The notes under the pieces: model-generated
What the model was told of the DNA's origin: nothing
The model's database searches: none
The model's input: only the letters and a program-made list of their open reading frames with translations
Made by a program: the position numbers and the translations under genes
Assembly: GCA_963843595.1 (NCBI GenBank)
Contig: CAWJLG010000006.1
Span: forward strand, 62,001-126,000
DNA from: CAIWHR01 sp963843595
Lineage (GTDB): Bacteria; Pseudomonadota; Gammaproteobacteria; Burkholderiales; Casimicrobiaceae
Reading direction: 5' to 3'
DNA: 64,000 bases
Shown: positions 53,957 to 61,664 of the stretch, piece by piece
Layout: each line of letters starts with the position of its first letter
How positions within the stretch are numbered: position 1 is the stretch's first letter

Positions 53957-55387
53957 TCACGCGCCGCGCAGCCGGAACAGCCGCTGGATCCACAACCGCG
54001 CGGTCGGCGTCAGGCCTTCCTTGCGGCGCAGGTCGGCGACGCGGCGGTTGATCTGCGCGAGCGTCGGGTACGCATGGATGGTGTCGGACAGATCGGCCGC
54101 CGACAGTCCCTTGGCGAGCGCGAGCGTGTAGGCGGGGATGATCTCGCCCGCGTGCGGGCCCACGATCGCGGCACCGAGCAGCTTGCCGCCGGGTCGGGTG
54201 ACGATCTTGGCCAGGCCCTCGGTCTCGCCTTCTGCGCGCGCGCGGTCGATGTCGGAAAACGGAAATCGATAGACGCGATGCGCGACGCCGGTCTTCTGCG
54301 CCTCGGTTTCGGACAGGCCCACGCGTGCGAGCTCCGGGTCGGTGTAAGTGCACCACGGGATGACAGAAGCGGGCCGTGCCCACGTCATCCGGAAGATCGT
54401 CTGTCGCAGAACGATGCCGGCGTGATGCTCGGCGAGATGCGTGAACTGGTTACCGCCGGCGACGTCGCCGACGACGTAGACGTTGCGATTGGTCGTGCGC
54501 AAACCCTCCTGCAGGACGATGCGGCCGCGATCGACCTCGACACCGGCGGCGTCGAGACCGAGCTTCTCAATATTCGCCGACCGGCCCGCGGCGATCATCA
54601 GGTGCGTCGCGTCGATGGGCCTCGGCGTGCCTTCCTTGTCGCGGATGAGCACGCGGAGACCGGACACCGTTTGCTCGACCTGCGCGATGGTCGCGCCGAG
54701 CTGGTAGCGCACACCCTCCGCCTTCAGCTGTTCGAACACGACGCCGGAAAGGTCGGCGTCCTCGCGCGGCAGGATCGCCGGCGCGAGATCGATGACGGTG
54801 ACTTCGCTGCCCAGCCGCCGGAATGCCTGCGCCATCTCGCTGCCGATCGGGCCGGCTCCGAGCATGACGAGGTGCGGCACGGGCTCGCGCAGTTCGAACA
54901 CGGTCTCGTTGGTGAGATAGCGGATTGCGTCGAGGCCCGGGATGTTCGGAATCGTCGGGCGCGATCCGGTGGCGACGACGAACGCGCGCGCGGTGAGTCG
55001 CCGACCGGCGACCTCGAACGCGTCGCGATCGACGAACCGTCCTTCGCCGAAGATCACGTCGACGCCGAGCTTGCGGAAGCGCTCGGGACTGTCGTTGGGC
55101 GCGATGCCGCGGATGACGCCCGCGACGCGCGCCATCACCTGCGCAAGATCCGGCTTCGGGTCGTGCGGCGAGAGCGCCCAGCGGTCGGCGTGGCGCATCT
55201 GCCAGGCGACGCGTGCCGATTTGAGCAGCGATTTCGACGGCACGCAGCCATGCCAGAGGCAGTCGCCGCCGAGTCTGTCTTTCTCGACGAGCGCGACCTT
55301 GGCGCCAAGCTGGGCGCCGCCGGCAGCGACGACGAGACCGCCGGCGCCGCCGCCGATGATGGCGAGATCGAACTCGGGCCTGGGCAT
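53957..55387 (-). CDS. Mercuric-reductase-like / dihydrolipoamide dehydrogenase-like flavoprotein
   Basis: A 476-residue class I pyridine nucleotide-disulfide oxidoreductase. FAD motif IIGGGAGGLVVAAGG and redox disulfide GGDCLWHGCVPSKSLL near residues 40-55; NAD motif MLGAGPIGSEMAQAF; FAD C-terminal motif VYVVGDVAGG; interface HAYPTLAQ. The usual H-x-x-x-x-E of the dimer interface is changed (HAYPTLAQ: the Glu is Gln), and the mercury-binding C-terminal Cys pair of MerA is absent, so mercury reduction is unlikely. Often paired with the TVP38 protein, as here. Confidence 0.88.
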   Translation of the reverse strand: MPRPEFDLAIIGGGAGGLVVAAGGAQLGAKVALVEKDRLGGDCLWHGCVPSKSLLKSARVAWQMRHADRWALSPHDPKPDLAQVMARVAGVIRGIAPNDSPERFRKLGVDVIFGEGRFVDRDAFEVAGRRLTARAFVVATGSRPTIPNIPGLDAIRYLTNETVFELREPVPHLVMLGAGPIGSEMAQAFRRLGSEVTVIDLAPAILPREDADLSGVVFEQLKAEGVRYQLGATIAQVEQTVSGLRVLIRDKEGTPRPIDATHLMIAAGRSANIEKLGLDAAGVEVDRGRIVLQEGLRTTNRNVYVVGDVAGGNQFTHLAEHHAGIVLRQTIFRMTWARPASVIPWCTYTDPELARVGLSETEAQKTGVAHRVYRFPFSDIDRARAEGETEGLAKIVTRPGGKLLGAAIVGPHAGEIIPAYTLALAKGLSAADLSDTIHAYPTLAQINRRVADLRRKEGLTPTARLWIQRLFRLRGA

Positions 55388-55535
55388 GATCGACCGCCTC
55401 CGGGGAGGCGATGAAGTCGCTTATCTCGTCCGCACGTTGAATGCGTAGTATGCAACGGGGGGGCGTGTAGGGGTGAGGGCGATGATGCCGGCCTTGTTGG
55501 ACCGCGCTCGTCCAGTGAGGTTTTCCGGGTGACGG

Positions 55536-58500
55536 TCAATGGAAATCGCGCGATTTGGTCGCCAATCTCCCCAGCATCGACGACAGATCCACGAGCCTTC
55601 CCGCGATCACGTGCACCACGGTGCCTTCACGCTCGACTTGCCCGTACACGGCGAGCAATTTCGATCCCAATAGCTCCCGCCGCTGCCGGTCACCGAGGTC
55701 GCGCCAGACGATGACGTTGGTGGCGCCGGTTTCGTCCTCCAGCGTGACGAACACGACGCCGCTCGCGGTGTCGGGCCGCTGGCGACCGATGACGATGCCG
55801 GCGGTGCGCACGATGCGGCCGTGCGGTGCCTGCGTGATCTCGGCGCACGTGAGAAGTCGCCGCCGTGCGAGCTGCGTGCGCAGCAGCGCCAGCGGATGCC
55901 GCCGCAGCGTGAGGCCGAGCGTCCGGTAATCGGCGACGATGTCCTGGCCCTCGGTGGGTGCGGGCAGGGCGGCTTCCTCCTCGGCGAACGTGCTGCCGGC
56001 GAGGATCGGCGGCAGCCGCTCGACGCCGGCGACGTCCCACACCGCGTCGTGGCGATGGCCGGCCAGAGCCGCCAGCGCGTCGGCGTCGGCGAGGCGATCG
56101 AGATCGTGGTGGTCGAGCGCCGCGCGGTGGGCGAGGTCGGCGATACTCGCGAACGGCGCCGTGCGTCGCGCTTCAACGATCCGTCCGGCGCCGGCTTCGG
56201 TCAGGCCGGTGACCATGCGCAGGCCGAGGCGCAGCGCGGGGATCGGGGTCAGAGACGAATTTCCTCGAGAGGCCGGTTGACTCGATATGTCTGCGCGGAA
56301 ATTCGTCTCTGACCCCAATTTCTCCAGCGTGCAATCCCATTCGCTCACCGTCACGTCGACCGGCCGCACTTCGACGCCGTGCCGACATGCGTCCTGCACA
56401 AGCTGGCTCGGAGCGTAGAAGCCCATCGGCAGCGAATTCAGGAGCGCCCCGCAGAACGCCGCCGGCTCATAGCGCTTGAGCCACGCCGACACGTAGACCA
56501 GCAGCGCGAACGACGCCGAATGTGATTCGGGAAAACCGTATTCGCCGAAGCCAAGGATCTGCTGGTAGATCTGCCGTGCGAACGCCTCGTCATAGCCGCG
56601 CTTCGCCATCCCGTCGATCAGGCGCTGTTCGAATTTTTCCAGCCCGCCCTTGCGCCGCCATGCGGCCATCGACCGGCGCAGGTGATCGGCCTCGCCGGGG
56701 GAGAAGCCGGCGGCGACGATCGCGAGCTGCATCACCTGTTCCTGGAAGATCGGCACCCCCAGCGTACGTTCGAGGACGCTTCTCACGGCCTGGCTCGGAT
56801 AGGTGACGGGTTCCTTTCCCTGCCGCCGCCGCAGGTACGGATGCACCATCCCCCCCTGGATCGGGCCGGGCCGGACGATCGCGACTTCGATGACGAGGTC
56901 GTAGAAGTTCGCGGGCTTCAACCGCGGCAGCATCGACTGCTGCGCGCGCGACTCGATCTGGAACACGCCGACGGTGTCGGCGCGCTGGCACATCGCGTAG
57001 ACCTCGGGGTCCTCGGGAGGGATGTCTTGCATCGTCAACGGGGTCGGATCCCGATCGGGGTCTGACCCACTTCGCCACCTCGACACCATCTCGAGGCAAC
57101 GTCGGATCGCGGAGAGCATCCCGAGCGCCAGGCAATCGACCTTGAGCAGGCCCATCGCGTCCAGATCGTCCTTGTCCCACTGGATCACCGTGCGCTCGGC
57201 CATCGCCGCGTTCTCGACCGGCACCATCCGTTCGAGCAACCCACGGGCGATGACGAAACCGCCGACGTGCTGCGACAGGTGGCGCGGGAAGCCCATCAGC
57301 TCGTTGGTCAGTGCGACCAGCCGCACGATCACCGGGTTGTCGGGCGCGAAGCCGGCCCCGCGGATGCGCTCGGGCTTCACCTCGCGGCCGTCCCACCACG
57401 CGAACACGCCGGCGAGCCGGTCGACCTGCGCGAGATCGAGGCCGAGCGCCTTCCCGACGTCGCGCACCGCGCTCTTGGGGCGATAGGTGATCAGCGTGGC
57501 GGCGAGCGCCGCACGCTCGCGACCGTATTTGCCGTAGATGTACTGGATCACCTCCTCGCGCCGCTGGTGTTCGAAGTCGACGTCGATGTCCGGAGGTTCG
57601 TTGCGTTCCTTGCTGATGAAGCGCTCGAACAGCATGCTCATCCGCGACGGATCGACCTCGGTGATGCCGAGCGCGTAACACACGGCCGAGTTGGCCGCCG
57701 AGCCGCGGCCCTGGCACAGGATGCCTTGCGCCTTGGCGAACGCGACGATGTCGTGAACGGTCAGGAAGTAGGGCTCGTAGGCGAGCTCGGCGATCAGCGC
57801 GAGCTCGTGCTCGATCAACTCGCGGACGTCGTCGGGAACGCCGGCGCGGAAGCGGCGGGCGAGACCCGTCTCGGTGAGCTTGCGCAGGTGGGAAGCCGGC
57901 GTCTCGCCTGACGGAACGATTTCCTCCGGATATTCGTAGCGCAGCTCGTCGAGGGAGAAGGACGAGCGCGCGGCGACGGCGAGCGTCTCGTCCAGCAACG
58001 TGCGCGGATAGATCGTCGCCAGCCGCGCCCGCGAGCGCAGATGGCGCTCGCCGTTGGGGTAGAGCGCGTAGCCGCACTCGGCGAGCGGCTTGCCCGTGCG
58101 GATCGCCGTCAGCGTGTCCTGCAGCGCGCGGCGCGCGCGGACGTGCATGTGGACGTCGCCGGCCGCCACCTGCGGCAAGCCGCTCGCGCGCGACAGTGCC
58201 GCGCAACGCTCGAGCCGGGCGCGATCGCCGGCGCGGGCGAAGAGCTCGACGGCGATCCAGGCGCGGCCGGGGAAGGTTTCGGCGATCCATCGCGCAGTGC
58301 GCAGCGCGTTGCTATGCGGCGGGATCGGGGACGACTTTTCTGCGCACGTCGAAGTCGTGATCGGAGACGTCTTTTCGCGGAGCAAATCCTCATGCGGTGG
58401 TGCAGGACGAAAGGTCGACTCCGATCCCGTCGGCACCCACAGCGCGAGAAGCCCGTCGGCGAGTATGGCGACGTCCTCGCGCGTCAGCGCATACGTGCCT

Positions 58501-58808
58501 TTCTTGGCCTGCCGTCGCCCGCGGGTGATGAGTTGCGACAGGTTGCCGTAACTCGCACGGTCGGTGGCGAGCAGGATCAGTTTAAGGCCGTCGGCGAGCG
58601 TGAACTCGCTGCCCACGATCAGCGGCAGGTTCGCGGCCTTGGCGGCAAGATGGGCGCGGACGATTCCCGCGAGCGAGCACTCGTCGGTGAGCGCGAGACC
58701 GCCGTAGCCCAGCGCCTGCGCCCGCTCGACCAGCTCCTCCGGGTGCGACGCGCCGCGCAGGAACGAGAAGTTCGACAGGCAGTGGAGTTCGACGTAAGCG
58801 GGGAGCAT
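55536..58808 (-). CDS. dnaE2: Error-prone DNA polymerase DnaE2, carrying in-frame palindromic insertions
   Basis: A 1090-residue DNA polymerase III alpha paralogue. The PHP domain starts MLPAYVELHCLSNFSFLRGASHPEELVERA, and catalytic Asp residues lie in PDIDVDFEHQRREEVIQYIYGKYG. HhH and OB regions follow, and the C-terminus GRLVDLSSMLGRLATKSRDFH is the DnaE2 end. Three segments have no counterpart in the family as I know it: residues 127-163, 581-590 and 831-855. Each matches a palindromic DNA element; without them the length is about 1020, normal for DnaE2. The usual partner genes imuA and imuB are not adjacent. ATG 58808 was chosen as the standard N-terminus. Confidence 0.93.
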   Translation of the reverse strand: MLPAYVELHCLSNFSFLRGASHPEELVERAQALGYGGLALTDECSLAGIVRAHLAAKAANLPLIVGSEFTLADGLKLILLATDRASYGNLSQLITRGRRQAKKGTYALTREDVAILADGLLALWVPTGSESTFRPAPPHEDLLREKTSPITTSTCAEKSSPIPPHSNALRTARWIAETFPGRAWIAVELFARAGDRARLERCAALSRASGLPQVAAGDVHMHVRARRALQDTLTAIRTGKPLAECGYALYPNGERHLRSRARLATIYPRTLLDETLAVAARSSFSLDELRYEYPEEIVPSGETPASHLRKLTETGLARRFRAGVPDDVRELIEHELALIAELAYEPYFLTVHDIVAFAKAQGILCQGRGSAANSAVCYALGITEVDPSRMSMLFERFISKERNEPPDIDVDFEHQRREEVIQYIYGKYGRERAALAATLITYRPKSAVRDVGKALGLDLAQVDRLAGVFAWWDGREVKPERIRGAGFAPDNPVIVRLVALTNELMGFPRHLSQHVGGFVIARGLLERMVPVENAAMAERTVIQWDKDDLDAMGLLKVDCLALGMLSAIRRCLEMVSRWRSGSDPDRDPTPLTMQDIPPEDPEVYAMCQRADTVGVFQIESRAQQSMLPRLKPANFYDLVIEVAIVRPGPIQGGMVHPYLRRRQGKEPVTYPSQAVRSVLERTLGVPIFQEQVMQLAIVAAGFSPGEADHLRRSMAAWRRKGGLEKFEQRLIDGMAKRGYDEAFARQIYQQILGFGEYGFPESHSASFALLVYVSAWLKRYEPAAFCGALLNSLPMGFYAPSQLVQDACRHGVEVRPVDVTVSEWDCTLEKLGSETNFRADISSQPASRGNSSLTPIPALRLGLRMVTGLTEAGAGRIVEARRTAPFASIADLAHRAALDHHDLDRLADADALAALAGHRHDAVWDVAGVERLPPILAGSTFAEEEAALPAPTEGQDIVADYRTLGLTLRRHPLALLRTQLARRRLLTCAEITQAPHGRIVRTAGIVIGRQRPDTASGVVFVTLEDETGATNVIVWRDLGDRQRRELLGSKLLAVYGQVEREGTVVHVIAGRLVDLSSMLGRLATKSRDFH
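56245..56316. repeat. REP-like palindromic element inside dnaE2 (element A)
   Basis: The arms GGGGTCAGAGACGAATTTCC (56245-56264) and their exact complement (56297-56316) enclose 32 bases: a perfect 20-base inverted repeat. The 72-base total equals 24 codons, so the polymerase frame is preserved. The arms resemble the palindromes linked to RAYT (REP-associated tyrosine) transposases that I know from proteobacterial genomes; no such transposase is in the window. Confidence 0.85.
57041..57068. repeat. Short REP-like palindrome inside dnaE2 (element B)
   Basis: GGGTCGGATCCC and GGGGTCTGACCC are arms with 10 of 12 paired positions around GATC. It encodes the extra Gly/Ser/Asp/Pro-rich peptide SGSDPDRDPT between two conserved dnaE2 blocks. 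It shares the GGGTCRGA core with elements A and C but is much shorter. Confidence 0.6.
58321..58428. repeat. Compound REP-like palindrome inside dnaE2 (element C)
   Basis: The outer arms are GGGATCGGGGACGACTTTTC (58321-58340) and, at 58409-58428, a complementary arm with 17 of 20 matches. An additional direct copy of the arm (GATCGGAGACGTCTTTTC) lies at 58359-58376. The total of 108 bases is 36 codons and keeps the frame. The arms share about 15 of 20 bases with element A, so both belong to one family. Confidence 0.8.
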
Positions 58809-58832
58809 GGTTGCGGCGAAACGCGCGAAATA

Positions 58833-58848
58833 CCGTATAAATATACGG
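58833..58848 (-). promoter_or_regulatory. LexA-like SOS box upstream of dnaE2
   Basis: CCGTATAAATATACGG fits the CCGT-N8-ACGG variant of the betaproteobacterial and enteric LexA pattern CTGT-N8-ACAG. Its AT-rich core is the only such stretch nearby, and it starts 25 bases upstream of the dnaE2 ATG at 58808. dnaE2 is SOS-controlled in most bacteria, so this is the natural operator, but one base of each half-site differs from the consensus. Confidence 0.5.
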
Positions 58849-59069
58849 CATTCGAGGGGCGACAGCCAGCGTAAGGGCGCCGGTTCGATGACCGGCCATC
58901 GATTGCCCGTTGATGCGGATACGACGTGCTCGGACCCGCGCCATTCCACCCCGAGCCGGGGGCACGTATCGCGCACTCTGGACGGCCGCGCGCGCGGCGG
59001 CCCGCAATCGCCCCTCGGCGCGCCCGGAACGACCGATGTACGCCAACTCGGGGGGAATGCCCCTTCGCA

Positions 59070-59178
59070 CGTCGACAGGCTCCGGGCGAACCGCTTTCCG
59101 CAGAGTCAGGGGAAAAGTGCGGTTCGGGCCGAGTCAGTCGAAGCCCGCTGCCGCCCGACATCTCAGGGCGAACGGAAC
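59070..59178. repeat. REP-like palindrome upstream of dnaE2 (second family)
   Basis: The arm at 59070-59094 and the inverted arm at 59119-59143 match in 19 of 25 positions; a shorter direct copy (CTCAGGGCGAACGG) lies at 59163-59176. The core GACAGGCTC..GGGCGAACCG resembles the common GACAGGCTCAGGGCGAACGG repeats. Its sequence is unrelated to the elements inside dnaE2. Confidence 0.6.
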
Positions 59179-59203
59179 GGGCGCCGTACGACGGCGCTGC
59201 AGC

Positions 59204-59716
59204 TCAGGGAAACGCCGGGATCGAAGGGTCGATGCCGCTCCACGACGCTTCCGGATGCCGACGCTCGAGCAGCTCGCGTACGGAGTCCACGCGATACAGC
59301 GGGACGTCGACCATCAGCAGCACGCGTCCGCGTTCGAGATCGGTGGCGAACCGGGCGAGCTTCGAGTTCGGCACCGACGAGCCGATCATCGTCGACATGA
59401 ATATCCCGAAAATGCCGCCGAAGCCGATCATCGACAGTACCGCGCCTTGCTGGATCGTCAGCCCCGCCACCGGGAAGATGGACAGCAGCGCCGCGCACAG
59501 GCCGCCGAGGAGGCCACCGATGACGAACCCAACCCCCGCCGCATGGCGGACGTCGGAGGCTTGCAGCACCGTGGCTTCGCGGAGATTACCCAGGTCGGTG
59601 CCCGGACGCGCGAGGAAGTGCATGTGCCGATCTTCGATCCGGTTCAACAGCAGGTCGTCGGCGGTGCGCCGTGCGCTCTCGACGTCCGGCAGCACCCAGT
59701 AGAGTCTGCGCCTCAT
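59204..59716 (-). CDS. DUF1269 family membrane-associated protein
   Basis: A 170-residue protein. It starts MRRRLYWVLPDVESARRTADDLLLNRIEDRHMHFLA, then two Gly-rich hydrophobic segments (VGFVIGGLLGGLCAALLSIFP and MIGFGGIFGIFMSTMIG) and a C-terminal cytosolic tail DVPLYRVDSVRELLERRHPEA. It fits DUF1269. Function unknown; the glycine-rich hairpin suggests membrane insertion. A TTGACA lies in the divergent gap toward the M14 gene, but its partner TACAAT is only 14 bases away. Confidence 0.8.
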   Translation of the reverse strand: MRRRLYWVLPDVESARRTADDLLLNRIEDRHMHFLARPGTDLGNLREATVLQASDVRHAAGVGFVIGGLLGGLCAALLSIFPVAGLTIQQGAVLSMIGFGGIFGIFMSTMIGSSVPNSKLARFATDLERGRVLLMVDVPLYRVDSVRELLERRHPEASWSGIDPSIPAFP

Positions 59717-59949
59717 GATTACCTCCATGCGCAGCGGCAGGGATCGCCTGTGTCGGCGGGAGCGTCGGCGCGCACCGGATACGCGGCGCGCCGGCGACAA
59801 TCCCGGGCAGGCGATGGTCGCCACGTATTTTCGATTGTACGCTTCCCGCGCGCTGTCAAGGCACGCCGCCGCTTGACGCCTCTCCGGCCGTCCCGCGACA
59901 CTGGCGACCGGCCTGTGTTTCGGCTCACACCGTTCCGCGTCTCCCGACC

Positions 59950-61635
59950 ATGCCCGCCATCGCGTTCGACCGCTTCTACCGGTATGCCGACCTGACCGCG
60001 CTCTTGCACGCCTTTGCGACCGAGTACCCGCAGCTGGTCGCGCTCGAATCGATCGGCAAGAGCTTCGAAGGTCGCGACATCTGGGTGGTGACGGTCACCA
60101 ACACCGCGACCGGCGCGGCTGCCGACAAGCCGGCGTTCTGGGCCGACGGCAATATCCACGCAACGGAAGTGGCCGCCTCCGCCGCCAATCTCTATTTCTT
60201 GCACACGCTCTGCACGCAGTACGGCAACGATGCCGACGTCACGCGCGCCCTCGACACCCGCGCGTTCTATCTCTGTCCGCGGATCAATCCCGACGGCGCG
60301 GAATGGGCGCTCGCCGACCGGCCGAAGTGGATTCGCTCCAGCACACGTCCGTATCCGTTCGACGAGGACGAGATCGAGGGCCTCACGGTCGAGGACATCG
60401 ACGGCGACGGCCGGATCCTCCAGATGCGCCTTCCCGACCCGAACGGGTTGTGGAAGGAACATCCGGATCAACCCGGACTCATGGTTCGGCGTGAGCCGAC
60501 CGAAGCCGGGGGAACGTATTACCGCATCGTGCCGGAAGGCACCGTGGAGGGTTGGGACGGCTACACGCTTCGATTGAAGAGGAACAAGCAGGGTCTCGAC
60601 CTGAACCGCAATTTCCCGGCGAGCTGGCGACAGGAGTTCGAGCAGCTCGGCGCCGGGCCATATCCCACATCGGAGCCGGAGACGCGCGCCGTCGTCGACT
60701 TTCTCACGCGGCATACCAACGTCACCGGAGCCACGACGTTCCATACGTGGAGCGGCGTGCTGCTGCGCCCGTTCGAACATCAGTCCGACGACGAGATGCA
60801 CGCCGAGGACCTGTGGCATTACCGGAAGACCGGCGACAAGGGCCACGAGTTGACGGGCTACCCCGCAATCTCCGTCTATCACGAGTTCCGCTATCACCCG
60901 AAATCGGTGATCGGCGGCACCTTCGACTGGTTCTACGAGCATCTTGGGGTCTATACGTGGGTCGTCGAGATCTGGAGCCCCATGCGCGAAGCGGGGATCG
61001 AGAAGTATCCGTACATCGACTGGTTTCGCGATCACCCGATCGGCGACGACCTGAAGCTCTATCAGTGGAGCGAGCAGAAGCTTGGCGGTCTAGCCCACAT
61101 TCCATGGCAGCCGTTCGACCACCCGCAACTCGGCAAGATCGAGATCGGCGGTTGGAACCGCTTCCACGCCTTCTCGAATCCGCCCCCGCAGCTGCTGGCG
61201 AAGGAGCTCGGCCGGTTCCCGAAGTGGCTCGTGTGGCAGGCGTTGACCTCGCCGAAGTTGGAGCTGGTCGCGGCCGAGGCCGATGCGCTCGGCGACGGCA
61301 CCTGGCGCGTGCGGCTGGTGGTGCAGAACACCGGCTGGCTGCCGAGCTACGTGTCGAAGCGGATGCAGGAGCGCAAGGTCGTGCGCGACTTGATCGCGGA
61401 AATTACGCTGCCGGCGGGTGGCGAGCTCCTGCACGGCAAGCGGCGGGAGGAGCTCGGCCAGCTCGAAGGCAAGTGGGCGAAGCACACCGGCGTGTCGTTC
61501 TGGCCTGACTATCTCGTCACGGACGATCGCGCGAAGGTCGAATGGGTGGTCCGGGCGAAGCAGGGCGAGCGCGTGGGCCTCGTTGCGCGGCACGAGCGCG
61601 CGGGAGTCGTTCGCGCGTACGTGACGCTCGGCTGA
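59950..61635 (+). CDS. M14-family zinc carboxypeptidase
   Basis: A 561-residue peptidase without a clear signal peptide. Zinc motif HATE (NIHATEVAASAANLYF) supplies the first His and Glu; the second His lies in TFHTWSGVLLRPF; the catalytic Glu is in VVEIWSP. Substrate-binding RNFP (LDLNRNFPASW) is present. The C-terminal region after residue 400 is a beta-rich domain. Large M14 peptidases of this type act on peptides or, more rarely, on modified substrates; specificity is not predictable. An AcpA-like gene follows 29 bases later. Confidence 0.87.
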   Translation: MPAIAFDRFYRYADLTALLHAFATEYPQLVALESIGKSFEGRDIWVVTVTNTATGAAADKPAFWADGNIHATEVAASAANLYFLHTLCTQYGNDADVTRALDTRAFYLCPRINPDGAEWALADRPKWIRSSTRPYPFDEDEIEGLTVEDIDGDGRILQMRLPDPNGLWKEHPDQPGLMVRREPTEAGGTYYRIVPEGTVEGWDGYTLRLKRNKQGLDLNRNFPASWRQEFEQLGAGPYPTSEPETRAVVDFLTRHTNVTGATTFHTWSGVLLRPFEHQSDDEMHAEDLWHYRKTGDKGHELTGYPAISVYHEFRYHPKSVIGGTFDWFYEHLGVYTWVVEIWSPMREAGIEKYPYIDWFRDHPIGDDLKLYQWSEQKLGGLAHIPWQPFDHPQLGKIEIGGWNRFHAFSNPPPQLLAKELGRFPKWLVWQALTSPKLELVAAEADALGDGTWRVRLVVQNTGWLPSYVSKRMQERKVVRDLIAEITLPAGGELLHGKRREELGQLEGKWAKHTGVSFWPDYLVTDDRAKVEWVVRAKQGERVGLVARHERAGVVRAYVTLG

Positions 61636-61664
61636 GCGCAGCGCGCAGCCTCTTGGGAGAGAAG

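Larger units (their letters stand above)
58809..59203 (-). other. Gene-free gap upstream of dnaE2
   Basis: These 395 bases between dnaE2 and the DUF1269 gene hold the LexA-like box at 58833-58848 and a REP-like palindrome at 59070-59178. I see no gene: the open frames here are shadows of each other with no recognisable protein. Confidence 0.6.

Noticed and set aside
55536..58808. Intein or intervening sequence as the explanation of the extra dnaE2 segments
   Set aside because: The extra segments are 10-37 residues long, far below intein size, and carry no splicing motifs. They match palindromic DNA repeats instead.
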